Source of the DNA: Oleiphilus sp.
GTDB taxonomy: Bacteria; Pseudomonadota; Gammaproteobacteria; Pseudomonadales; Oleiphilaceae
Direction: 5' to 3'
DNA length: 62,226 nucleotides
NCBI GenBank assembly: GCA_006212045.1
Contig: PZPK01000027.1
Span: 1-62,226 of the forward strand
In this document: piece after piece, positions 28,443-35,879 of the stretch
How positions within the stretch are numbered: position 1 is the stretch's first letter
How the letters are laid out: every line of letters starts with the position of its first letter
Program-made: the position numbers and the translations under genes
Notes under the pieces: generated by a model
Told to the model about the DNA's origin: nothing
Databases searched by the model: none
Seen by the model: the letters and a program-made list of their open reading frames with translations, nothing else

Positions 28443-29591
28443 TTATCCGTTAACCTGCTGCACTTGTATATATTTTTGGCTGCGCCGGGTTCGGTCTTCC
28501 ACCTGACCTACCAGCTGACCACAGGCTGCATCGATGTCATCGCCGCGTGTAGTGCGTACGGTGGTAATGTAGCCACCTTCCGTCAGCCAATCCTGAAAAC
28601 GCCTGACTTCATTGTTACTGGGTTTTTTATAGCCGCTACCCGGGAAAGGATTAAACGGAATAAGGTTGATCTTGCAGGGCAGCCCCTTCAGCAGACTGAT
28701 AAGTTGCTCCGCATGCGTCTTTCTGTCATTAACACCTGCCAGCAAGGTGTACTCAATCGTGACTTTACGTTTATCTGCCAGATTACTTAAATAGCGCTGC
28801 ACGGACTCCAGCAGCATTTCAATCGGGTACTTTCGATTGACCGGAACCAGCTGATCACGTAATTCATTATTGGGAGCATGCAGGGAAATCGCGATTGAGG
28901 CGTCGGTCAAGCCATTCATACGGTCAATCGCAGGAACCACCCCAGCTGTACTGATGGTCAAACGCCGCTTGGAAATACTGTAGGCAAAATCATCCATCAT
29001 GATATCGATGGCATCCATCACATTATCAAAATTCAGCAGGGGTTCGCCCATACCCATCATGACAACATTGGTGACCGGACGGTCTTTATTCCGGTCAAGA
29101 TCTTCAAACGAAGCAATGGCATTCCAGATCTGCCCGACTATTTCTTCGGCACTCAGGTTTCGGTTAAATCCCTGCTTCCCTGTGGAGCAAAAACTACAGT
29201 CAAGCGCACAGCCGATCTGGGAAGAAATACAAAGTGTTCCGCGATTTCCTTCCGGAATCAGCACTGTTTCAATACTGCTGCCACCTGGCATTTTCATTAG
29301 CCATTTGCGCGTGCCGTCCTTGGAAATATTCTGATAGGTAATCTCCGGGCCTTCCACAACGGCACACTCTTTTAACTTCTGGCGCAGTGTCTTGCTGATA
29401 TTGGTCATATCATCGAAGTCTTTAACGCCATACTGATGAATCCATTGCATGACCTGCTTGGCCCGAAACGGTTTCTCACCCAACCCGGCAAAAAACTCGA
29501 TTAATTTCTGCCGGGGCATACCCAGCAAATTAACCCTGTTTGTGTCTTCAACCACGTCAATTGTCATTGGATTCTTCATCAAGTTGTTCAA
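28443..29591 (-). CDS. rlmN: Dual-specificity 23S rRNA/tRNA methyltransferase RlmN
   Basis: Radical-SAM enzyme that makes 2-methyladenosine in 23S rRNA and some tRNAs. The cluster motif is CALDCSFC (CxxxCxxC), and the GGMGEPLLN-type segment appears as [14 protein letters not shown]. The C-terminal methyl-carrier cysteine region is at DIDAACGQL. The 382-residue length is standard. A second in-frame ATG five codons in is an alternative start. It is separated from ndk by a hairpin terminator, so it may have its own promoter. Confidence 0.94.
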   Translation of the reverse strand: MNNLMKNPMTIDVVEDTNRVNLLGMPRQKLIEFFAGLGEKPFRAKQVMQWIHQYGVKDFDDMTNISKTLRQKLKECAVVEGPEITYQNISKDGTRKWLMKMPGGSSIETVLIPEGNRGTLCISSQIGCALDCSFCSTGKQGFNRNLSAEEIVGQIWNAIASFEDLDRNKDRPVTNVVMMGMGEPLLNFDNVMDAIDIMMDDFAYSISKRRLTISTAGVVPAIDRMNGLTDASIAISLHAPNNELRDQLVPVNRKYPIEMLLESVQRYLSNLADKRKVTIEYTLLAGVNDRKTHAEQLISLLKGLPCKINLIPFNPFPGSGYKKPSNNEVRRFQDWLTEGGYITTVRTTRGDDIDAACGQLVGQVEDRTRRSQKYIQVQQVNG

Positions 29592-29615
29592 TTTTTTCGG
29601 AACCTTAATACGAAC

Positions 29616-29647
29616 AAAAGCAGGAGTCCGGCCGGAGTCCTGCTTTT
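29616..29647 (-). terminator. Hairpin terminator of ndk
   Basis: Left arm 29616-29631 and right arm 29632-29647 pair at 15 of 16 positions with no real loop, between the ndk stop and the rlmN start. On the minus strand the stem is followed by TTTTGTT, a fair U-tract. It should reduce read-through from ndk into rlmN. Confidence 0.75.
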
Positions 29648-29665
29648 ATTTCACGGCCGATCAAT

Positions 29666-30094
29666 CTAGCTGCGTGCGCAAATCTCTTCCGCTTTGAAGA
29701 AATAGGCGACTTCGCGCTGCGCAGAGCTTTCTGAATCAGAGCCGTGCACGGCATTGGCGTCAATAGATTCGGCAAAATCTGCACGAATCGTGCCTTCAGC
29801 AGCTTCTTTCGGGTTAGTGGCACCCATCAGGTCACGATTCTTGGCAATCGCACTTTCACCTTCGAGAACCTGAACAACCACAGGGCCGGATGTCATAAAT
29901 GCCACCAGATCACCAAAGAAAGGACGTTCTTTGTGTTCTGCGTAGAAACCTTCAGCCTGCTCTTTCGACAAATGCATCATTTTGGATGCGACGATCTGAA
30001 GACCATTAGTCTCAAACCGGCTATAAATTTTGCCAATCACGTTTTTGGCTACCGCATCAGGCTTGATGATCGAAAGGGTGCGTTCTACCGCCAT
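29666..30094 (-). CDS. ndk: Nucleoside diphosphate kinase
   Basis: Transfers a phosphate between nucleoside di- and triphosphates through a histidine intermediate. The 142-residue protein starts [18 protein letters not shown]. The active-site histidine is in ANAVHGSDS, and [14 protein letters not shown] and [12 protein letters not shown] are conserved. In Pseudomonas-like genomes ndk follows the isc operon; here it directly follows iscS with a 173-bp gap. It has its own terminator. Confidence 0.96.
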   Translation of the reverse strand: MAVERTLSIIKPDAVAKNVIGKIYSRFETNGLQIVASKMMHLSKEQAEGFYAEHKERPFFGDLVAFMTSGPVVVQVLEGESAIAKNRDLMGATNPKEAAEGTIRADFAESIDANAVHGSDSESSAQREVAYFFKAEEICARS

Positions 30095-30267
30095 GTGTTC
30101 TCTCCAATATCAGATAGTTGACGCGTGTGCGCCGAACAGTTTCAGTTAAATAACAGTGTGTCTAAAATTTGTCGCGGATTATACGCGCGTATCAGCAAAA
30201 AATATACGTCAAACGCATCTTCATCCCTGCAATTAACGAATATTAACCGACAACCGGAAAGGCCTGG
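30095..30267 (-). other. Intergenic gap where iscU-iscA-hscBA-fdx-iscX would lie
   Basis: In the typical gammaproteobacterial order the iscU, iscA, hscB, hscA, fdx and iscX genes sit between iscS and ndk. This 173-bp gap holds none of them. Reading all frames, I see no remnant of IscU or a ferredoxin and no frameshifted IscS tail. The loss looks clean, not recent. Confidence 0.85.
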
Positions 30268-31416
30268 TTATGCACGTATTCGCTCTATTGCTTCCCGCAT
30301 CGTTTTGCCTGCCAGGTGCGCCTCATCAGCCGTAGTGAAGCGGCCAAACGAAATCCTCAGAGAAGACAGGGCCAACGACTCGGACAAGCCCATCGCAGAC
30401 AACACATGAGAAGGAGCCATTGTTGCCGAAGTACACGCCGAACCGGAACTTATCGCCAGGTTTGGAAGAGCCGACAGCATTAGCTGACCATCAATCCCCT
30501 CTATGGCCATATTGAGAATACCCGGCCAGACATGAGCCTGATCCCCATTCAGCAAGAGTCCGGTACACTCACCCAGCTCTTCGAGAAAACACTGGCGCAA
30601 CGATGTGATTTTCTCTGCATCCTGAGCCATGCGCTGCCCGGCAAGCTCAAAACATGCCCCCATTGCTACCAATTGATGCGTCGCCAGAGTGCCCGAACGC
30701 ATCCCCCTCTCATGCCCCCCGCCATGTATCTGCGGCGTTAGAACGAGATCAGGACGACGGCGCACATAAAGCGCACCCACACCTTTCGGACCGTATATTT
30801 TGTGCGCACTGAAGGAAATAAAATCTGCCTGCAGCTGCCCAACATCGATCGCGATCTTGCCTGCACTTTGAGCGGCATCGATGTGCATGGCAATACCCCG
30901 CTCCCGAGCAAGTGCGGCTATTCCCTCAATGTCATTGACGACACCAGTCTCATTGTTGACATGCATTACGCTGATGAGTCGCGTTTCGTCGTTTATTGCC
31001 GCTGCAACCAGTTCCGGAGTAACGCGCCCACCACCATCAGGCGTTAAACGCGTGACCTTGAATCCACGCTCTTCGAGGTAGGAAACACAATCCAGCACAG
31101 CCTTATGTTCGGTGGCGGAGGTCAGCACATGCGCTCCCTGACCTTGAAACTGATCCATATATCCTTTGATGGCCAGATTATTGGCTTCGGTCGCGCCAGA
31201 CGTCCAAACAATCTCCCTCACATCAGCGTTAACAAGCCCAGCGACCTGCTTGCGCGCTTTTTCGACAGCAGCTTCAGCTTGCCAGCCAAAAAAATGTGAG
31301 CGCGAAGCAGGGTTAGCGAAACAGCCATCGAGCCCTAGGTGACCCAACATCACCTCGGTCACCACCGGATCAACCGGCGTTGTTGCAGCATAATCTAGAT
31401 AAATAGGAGTAGACAT
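30268..31416 (-). CDS. iscS: Cysteine desulfurase IscS, lacking the IscU-binding tail
   Basis: PLP enzyme that takes sulfur from cysteine as a persulfide and passes it to acceptors. Fold and motifs are complete: SGATEANNLAIKG, the PLP-lysine region SFSAHKIYGPKG, and the sulfur-bearing cysteine in SGSACTSA (residue 328, the E. coli position). The protein ends EAIERIRA at 382 residues against 404 in E. coli, lacking the conserved LSPLWEMYK...LNSIEW tail that binds IscU. The stop is followed by no frame encoding a tail. It lies 26 bp after iscR; the rest of the operon is missing. tRNA thiolation partners (TusA, ThiI) and Suf remain possible acceptors. Confidence 0.92.
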   Translation of the reverse strand: MSTPIYLDYAATTPVDPVVTEVMLGHLGLDGCFANPASRSHFFGWQAEAAVEKARKQVAGLVNADVREIVWTSGATEANNLAIKGYMDQFQGQGAHVLTSATEHKAVLDCVSYLEERGFKVTRLTPDGGGRVTPELVAAAINDETRLISVMHVNNETGVVNDIEGIAALARERGIAMHIDAAQSAGKIAIDVGQLQADFISFSAHKIYGPKGVGALYVRRRPDLVLTPQIHGGGHERGMRSGTLATHQLVAMGACFELAGQRMAQDAEKITSLRQCFLEELGECTGLLLNGDQAHVWPGILNMAIEGIDGQLMLSALPNLAISSGSACTSATMAPSHVLSAMGLSESLALSSLRISFGRFTTADEAHLAGKTMREAIERIRA

Positions 31417-31442
31417 GGGTACTTGTGAGTGACTGGTGGCTT

Positions 31443-31913
31443 TCAGATTTTAACGCTTTCTGTGGCGATCAGACCTGAACGCTCGTTCTGCCTGCGCGCG
31501 GTGATCTGCACTTCCCGCTTGTTCATCAGATCACCCAGGGTTATATCGCTTAAAAAGGCATGAATTTGCAATGTGAGATCAGCCCACAAATGATGGGTCA
31601 GACACTTCTCGCCCTTTTGACAATCACCTTTCTCTCTGCATTTGGTGGTATCAATCGACTCATCAACCGCATCAATGATAGCCGCTATCGATATGGTGTC
31701 ACTGGCTGAACTCAATACGTAGCCACCACCGGGACCTCTGATACTTTTGACCAGGGCACCCTGTTTCAACTTGGAAAACAATTGCTCGAGATAAGACAAT
31801 GAAATCCCCTGGCGCCGCGACACATCCGCCAATGCAACCGGACCATCGTATGCATGCAATGCCAGATCAAGCATTGCAGTCACGGCATATCGCCCCTTGG
31901 TGGTCAGTTTCAT
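31443..31913 (-). CDS. iscR: Fe-S cluster regulator IscR (Rrf2 family)
   Basis: Transcription factor that senses Fe-S cluster status and represses isc genes when loaded. The 156-residue protein has an Rrf2 winged HTH ([20 protein letters not shown], then [19 protein letters not shown]) and the cluster cysteines at C-x5-C-x5-C in [15 protein letters not shown] (three cysteines), with the conserved histidine in LTHHLW. Cluster sensing therefore looks intact. It heads the reduced iscR-iscS unit and has an IscR-type site in its promoter. Confidence 0.94.
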   Translation of the reverse strand: MKLTTKGRYAVTAMLDLALHAYDGPVALADVSRRQGISLSYLEQLFSKLKQGALVKSIRGPGGGYVLSSASDTISIAAIIDAVDESIDTTKCREKGDCQKGEKCLTHHLWADLTLQIHAFLSDITLGDLMNKREVQITARRQNERSGLIATESVKI

Positions 31914-31944
31914 TCACACGCGCCTAATAAATGACAGGGCGAAA

Positions 31945-31977
31945 ATTATGGATTAACCCAGTATTTTAATCAACTAT
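31945..31977 (-). promoter_or_regulatory. iscR promoter with type 1 IscR site
   Basis: On the minus strand a -35 TTGATT (31968-31973), a 17-base spacer and a -10 CATAAT (31945-31950) form a good promoter. Positions 31953-31977 (minus strand) match the 25-base type 1 IscR consensus at 20 positions and cover the -35, so apo/holo-IscR autorepression is predicted. The -10 is 32 bp from the iscR start codon. Confidence 0.75.
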
Positions 31978-31997
31978 TCGCGTGCACCCGCCGATGT

Positions 31998-32771
31998 TCA
32001 TGGCGCTTCCTTGAAACAATCCATATCCTCTTCATCAATTGGGGGGACTTCTTCCTTAACATAGCTGTCATCCAGCTTTCGCAAGGCTTTGCACATCGAA
32101 TTCATGCGCTCGTCGACCACATGCATATGATCAAGAATACTGCGTATGGAACGGGCGACAGGATCAGGCATTTCCTCGCTAAGCCCATAGGCATCAAAAC
32201 CGAAGTTCTCTTCCATTTTTTTACGTCGACCTTCATCGACTTCAGGTTTGCTGGCAACCGATTGCAGAATAATACGGCCCGGAATCCCGACAACGGTGGC
32301 CCCGGCAGGCACCGCTTTGGTCACGACAGCATTTGAGCCGACTTTCGCGTTTTCCCCAACCTCAAACGGTCCCAGCACTTTGGCTCCGGCACCGACAACA
32401 ACACCGTCCCTCAAAGTCGGGTGCCGCTTACCCTTGTTCCAGCTGGTCCCCCCCAGCGTCACACCCTGATAAAGCGTGACATCGTCTCCGATAATGGCCG
32501 TCTCCCCTATCACCACGCCCATTCCGTGATCGATAAAAAAACGACGGCCAATCTGCGCCCCCGGATGAATCTCAATCCCCGTCAACCAGCGACTGAATGT
32601 CGAAATGGTGCGCCCAAGCCAGAACCATCCGCGATTCCAGACCTTATGGGCCAAACGATGCAGCAGCAATGCATGCAGACCGGGATAATTGGTTAAGACC
32701 TCAAAGGTATTACGAGCCGCCGGGTCCCGATGAAACACACTTTGGATATCTTCTTTTATACGACTGAACAT
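31998..32771 (-). CDS. cysE: Serine O-acetyltransferase
   Basis: Makes O-acetylserine from serine and acetyl-CoA, the first committed step of cysteine synthesis. The 257-residue protein has an N-terminal helical part (about 1-60) and a left-handed beta helix of hexapeptide repeats ([20 protein letters not shown] and [20 protein letters not shown]). The catalytic HPGAQ and DHGMG histidines are present. The C-terminal tail carries the acidic end often involved in inhibition and docking. It sits between iscR and trmJ, where cysteine supply next to iscS is logical. Confidence 0.94.
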   Translation of the reverse strand: MFSRIKEDIQSVFHRDPAARNTFEVLTNYPGLHALLLHRLAHKVWNRGWFWLGRTISTFSRWLTGIEIHPGAQIGRRFFIDHGMGVVIGETAIIGDDVTLYQGVTLGGTSWNKGKRHPTLRDGVVVGAGAKVLGPFEVGENAKVGSNAVVTKAVPAGATVVGIPGRIILQSVASKPEVDEGRRKKMEENFGFDAYGLSEEMPDPVARSIRSILDHMHVVDERMNSMCKALRKLDDSYVKEEVPPIDEEDMDCFKEAP

Positions 32772-32816
32772 GACTCGTCTCGCTTAATCACTGCTTTATC
32801 GAATGCTCGCACCAGC

Positions 32817-33713
32817 TCAGCTGGAAGGCGGCACTTTTGCTGCCTGCTTGCCACCAGTGCTTGGTGGATCCACATTGAGTATCGCCTTGCAAATACCGCG
32901 CAGAATATTCACTTCCATTCTATCCATTTTTGCCCGCGCAAACAGTCGGCGAATTCTTGGCATCAACATTCGGGGATTATCAGGGTTATGGTAGCCAAGC
33001 CAGGTCAAAGCACGCTCCAAATGCGTTAACATTCCCTCAAACTCTGCATGAGTCGCAGGCAGCTCGTCCCAACCCGGGGACTCAGGATCCAGCACTGCGC
33101 CATGCACCACAGGCTGCCCGGAACCGCAATCACCGATAACACAAGCATTCAATGCCGCAATACGCATTTCGTAGGTCATCACCTGCACCGCCATGGCGAG
33201 ATTCAAAGATGAATAGCCCGGATTGGCAGGAATACAAACATGGCGGTGACACAAGTGTAATTCTTCATTTGTCAGCCCACTGGCTTCCTGCCCGAATACC
33301 AGCGCCGTCGTTGCGGTGTCACCGAAACCACCGACTTCCGCTTGAGCGCTACCATCGTTCAGATCCTGTCGATGAAAAACATCTTCGGCGATATCTCTTG
33401 GCGCCGCCACTGGCCATACCATGCTTCGTGAACGGGCGCTTGCGCCCACCACCATATGACAATCTGCGATCGCGGACCCAAGGTCAGAGAATATCTCAGC
33501 GCGAGACAGGACGTCATCAGCACCGGACGCTCTTCTCTCCGCCTCGTCATCGATAGCGGCCACGGGCGCGGCTAGCCGCAAACGATTAATCCCCATCGTT
33601 TTACACGCTCGGGCTACAGCACCGATATTTCCGGAATGCGTTGTTTTGACCAACACCACCACACATCGATCTAACAAGCGCTTGGCTTCTGCCTCAACCG
33701 CGGCATCAGACAC
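32817..33713 (-). CDS. trmJ: tRNA (cytidine/uridine-2'-O)-methyltransferase TrmJ
   Basis: SPOUT methyltransferase that modifies nucleotide 32 in the tRNA anticodon loop. The N-terminal segment VVVLVKTTHSGNIGAVARACKTMGIN is diagnostic, with FGQEASGLTNEEL and IPANPGYSSLNLAMAVQVMTYE for SAM and the trefoil knot. I chose GTG at 33713: AAAGGGG stands nine bases upstream. A TTG at 33722 is possible. It overlaps the TetR gene's stop, so the two are probably co-transcribed. It is the usual partner of suhB on the opposite side. Confidence 0.9.
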   Translation of the reverse strand: MSDAAVEAEAKRLLDRCVVVLVKTTHSGNIGAVARACKTMGINRLRLAAPVAAIDDEAERRASGADDVLSRAEIFSDLGSAIADCHMVVGASARSRSMVWPVAAPRDIAEDVFHRQDLNDGSAQAEVGGFGDTATTALVFGQEASGLTNEELHLCHRHVCIPANPGYSSLNLAMAVQVMTYEMRIAALNACVIGDCGSGQPVVHGAVLDPESPGWDELPATHAEFEGMLTHLERALTWLGYHNPDNPRMLMPRIRRLFARAKMDRMEVNILRGICKAILNVDPPSTGGKQAAKVPPSS

Positions 33714-34347
33714 TGGACTCAACCCCTTTGGAAGCGAGAAGGGATTCTATAAAGGCTGGATTAATCATGGATTTAAAACTGTCCACCATAATTCGCCCTT
33801 CTTCCTGGCCAATGCTGACAGCCATGCGCACGGCCGCCCCGGAGAGATGCGCCAGCAAAAAGCCAACCTGTACAAGCTGTACCCAGGCCTGCTCCGGATA
33901 AAACGGACGCAGGCATTCGTATATCAATTCAGATGTACGCCGGCTGTCCTGAATATCCATGTCATGGACACTTTTATCCGCTGAAATACTGACCCAAACA
34001 TCGTAGAGTGCCGGGTCTTCAAGGTAGAGCTGATAGTATTTCTCCACCAGGCCCTGCAAGGTCTGAAAAGCCTCTTCCCGGCTATGAACGGCAGGCAGCT
34101 CATCCAGCATATGATTATGCATCCGGTCAAAAGTTGATTCCGCCAGCGCATGAGTGATCGCATTCTTGCTCGGAAAGTACTGGTAAATGGAGGCAGGTGT
34201 CACAGCTGCGCGCTGAGCGATATCATGAATCTTTAGCTGCGCACTGCCCTTTTCAGCGATCAGTGACTTGGCTGCCTGCAAGATCGCATCGACTCTTTTT
34301 TTGCTGCGCTGTTGCGTTGGTTGTCTTCGGTTTGTTTTCTGTTTCAA
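33706..34347 (-). CDS. TetR-family transcriptional regulator
   Basis: DNA-binding regulator of 213 residues. The N-terminal HTH is clear: RVDAILQAAKSLIAEKGSAQ, then IHDIAQRAAVTPASIYQYFPSKNAI. The C-terminal ligand domain has no recognised specificity. It stands between trmJ and suhB, which in Pseudomonas are divergent neighbours, so it appears to be an addition to that locus. A GTACGCGTAC palindrome lies 53 bp upstream of its start, a candidate operator. Ligand and targets unknown. Confidence 0.88.
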   Translation of the reverse strand: MKQKTNRRQPTQQRSKKRVDAILQAAKSLIAEKGSAQLKIHDIAQRAAVTPASIYQYFPSKNAITHALAESTFDRMHNHMLDELPAVHSREEAFQTLQGLVEKYYQLYLEDPALYDVWVSISADKSVHDMDIQDSRRTSELIYECLRPFYPEQAWVQLVQVGFLLAHLSGAAVRMAVSIGQEEGRIMVDSFKSMINPAFIESLLASKGVESSV

Positions 34348-34397
34348 GGTTGCAGTCCTGAATCTCTACTGTTTGGGCAAGCGTTGAGTGAAGCGCT

Positions 34398-34455
34398 ATT
34401 GTACGCGTACCACTATACTGTTCAACCTGAGACGCACAATTGCTCACCGTACAAT
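34398..34455. promoter_or_regulatory. Inverted repeats in the TetR-suhB divergent region
   Basis: A perfect GTACGCGTAC palindrome (34401-34410) lies in the gap between the TetR gene and suhB. The eight bases ATTGTACG (34398-34405) recur inverted as CGTACAAT at 34448-34455. TetR proteins commonly bind such sites near their own genes. Binding is an inference; the spacing of 42 bases between the two arms is unusually long for one dimer site. Confidence 0.35.
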
Positions 34456-34498
34456 TCACAATATTCCTTTCGGCAACAGTGTTTTGGCCGCTAAATTT

Positions 34499-34507
34499 TG
34501 CTATGAT
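34499..34507 (+). promoter_or_regulatory. Extended -10 element of suhB
   Basis: TGCTATGAT at 34499-34507 is an extended -10 (TGN-TATGAT) about 47 bases before the suhB start codon chosen here. No good -35 lies at 17 bases upstream, which fits an extended -10 promoter. Confidence 0.4.
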
Positions 34508-34553
34508 GCGCGCCTTATTTTTCCCACTCTTTTCTAAGGTTGAACACGCGGAA

Positions 34554-35354
34554 ATGACCCCAATCCTCAATATAGCATTAAGGGCCGTTCGTCAGGCGAA
34601 CGAATACATCGTTCAAACGATAGACAAACGAGACCCTGCGAGCGCGGATGCCAGCACTGATCGAAAGCTTATCACTCATCTGGAATCCACTCTTTTTCAG
34701 GTATTGCTGGATCATTTGAAACGCGGCTACCCCACGCATTACGTTTGTGAACCCGGCGAAGTCCTTACCAGTGAAAAAGAAGACAGCTGGCATATCTCCG
34801 GCTTCGACAAAACTGAAGCCTTCACAAGACGTCTGCCAGGCTGCACCTTCAATCTCGTACACAAACATCGAGGCAAATTGCAGAGCTGCATTATCGTAAA
34901 CGTATTTAATGGAGATGAGTACACCGCGACGAAAGGTGCAGGCGCCGCCATTAACAACCGACGTATTCGTTGCACCCCGGCGAGAGCCATTGGAGATGCC
35001 ATCACCAGCACGAATGCACACCAAAAACTGCAGCAACAGCCCGACAACCCTGCATGCAAAGACTTTTTGAACGCATTGTGCACACATTCAAACGGCATAC
35101 TTGTAACCAGCGATCCGGTTTTTGATCTGGCTATGCTCGCGGCCGGCCAAACTGACCTGGCATTGCTTCTGGATGTTGAAGGCCGTGATCTTGCAGCCGC
35201 CACCTTACTTTGTCAGGAAGCCGGCGCATTGACCGGCACTCTCGATGGAGGCCTGCTAAAGATGGACACCCTTAACCACGTCGTCGCAGCAAACCCCAAA
35301 TTATATAAATCAGTTGTTCAGCGTTTTGGCGGCTACCACAACAAGCTGCCTTAA
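34554..35354 (+). CDS. suhB: SuhB-like protein with degenerate inositol-phosphatase site
   Basis: Full SuhB-length protein (266 residues from ATG 34554; E. coli SuhB has 267) with a start, MTPILNIALRA, matching the family. Position beside trmJ-cysE-iscR and secF-secD-yajC is the usual suhB site. However, the metal site is damaged: the WVIDPLDGT motif reads WHISGFDKT, so D84 is serine and G88 is lysine (E. coli numbering). The TNVDK aspartate is leucine (ITHLES), and TEESGE is CEPGE. The second aspartate (D87) and D220 (RDLAAA) remain. SuhB also acts in NusA-linked rRNA antitermination, which needs no phosphatase activity. Confidence 0.85.
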   Translation: MTPILNIALRAVRQANEYIVQTIDKRDPASADASTDRKLITHLESTLFQVLLDHLKRGYPTHYVCEPGEVLTSEKEDSWHISGFDKTEAFTRRLPGCTFNLVHKHRGKLQSCIIVNVFNGDEYTATKGAGAAINNRRIRCTPARAIGDAITSTNAHQKLQQQPDNPACKDFLNALCTHSNGILVTSDPVFDLAMLAAGQTDLALLLDVEGRDLAAATLLCQEAGALTGTLDGGLLKMDTLNHVVAANPKLYKSVVQRFGGYHNKLP

Positions 35355-35367
35355 ATCCCGCCAACAC

Positions 35368-35402
35368 AAAAAAGGCCTGACAGTTAGTCAGGCCTTTTTT
35401 TT
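35368..35402 (+). terminator. Bidirectional terminator after suhB
   Basis: A-run (35368-35373), stem GGCCTGAC (35374-35381), loop AGTTA and GTCAGGCC (35387-35394), then eight T. The A-run and T-run flank both sides, so it can stop the plus-strand suhB and the minus-strand small gene. Confidence 0.92.
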
Positions 35403-35415
35403 ACTCTCGCGCCTT

Positions 35416-35601
35416 TCAGGCGACGTCAGTAGATTTCTCACTCTGCTCACGAAATTCAGCAACCGGATCGTCATACTTGTCATGCGGATCGCTTTCGAAC
35501 TTCATTGACCAGGCAAGATACTCCAGAAACGCTTTTTCAGCTTTCATATCATTCTCTTGCTTGCTTTGATTGGCAGGAAATAACTCAATTACGTTTGTCA
35601 T
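35416..35601 (-). CDS. Small hypothetical protein, 61 residues
   Basis: Acidic, soluble protein of unknown role, starting MTNVIELFPANQSKQENDMK and ending QSEKSTDVA. ATG at 35601 has AGGGGTG nine bases upstream; GTG at 35610 is less likely. It has no signal peptide, cysteine or transmembrane segment. The middle has an aromatic-rich piece (FLEYLAWSMKF). It stands alone between terminators at 35368 and 35831, so it is its own transcription unit, with a weak sigma-54-like site upstream. Confidence 0.65.
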   Translation of the reverse strand: MTNVIELFPANQSKQENDMKAEKAFLEYLAWSMKFESDPHDKYDDPVAEFREQSEKSTDVA

Positions 35602-35669
35602 GCTGATCACCCCTGATTCTTGTATTTTAGTCTGCAGTAGTTTGTTATTGATTCTCTACCGCAGATTAA

Positions 35670-35685
35670 GCACAATAGATGCCAA
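35670..35685 (-). promoter_or_regulatory. Weak sigma-54-like site upstream of small ORF
   Basis: On the minus strand TTGGCATCTATTGTGC has the GG-N10-GC spacing of sigma-54 promoters, but the -12 is GTGC instead of TTGC and the -24 ends in T. It lies 69 bp before the start codon. I rate it as only a candidate. Confidence 0.3.
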
Positions 35686-35830
35686 CACCCAAAAAAATTC
35701 CATAGTTAGTTGTTTTTATTGGCATTTTAACTTCCATAACTTTGCTATGGATGGTCCTACCAACTAATGCAAAGACTAAACGTCAAAATATCCACACCTT
35801 TAAACTAAATGCGTCAAAAGGCGAGCCACA

Positions 35831-35858
35831 AAAAAGCCCGCTCTGACGCGGGCTTTTT
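35831..35858 (-). terminator. Bidirectional terminator after secF
   Basis: AAAAAGCCCGC (35831-35841), loop TCTGAC and GCGGGCTTTTT (35848-35858) form an 11-bp stem 21 bp beyond the secF stop. It terminates the secD-secF transcript on the minus strand. Confidence 0.9.
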
Positions 35859-35879
35859 AAACAGACAATCACGGAATAC

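Noticed and set aside
30095-30267. Frameshifted remnant of the IscS tail or IscU
   Set aside because: All three frames after the iscS stop lack any WEMYK-like or IscU cysteine motif.
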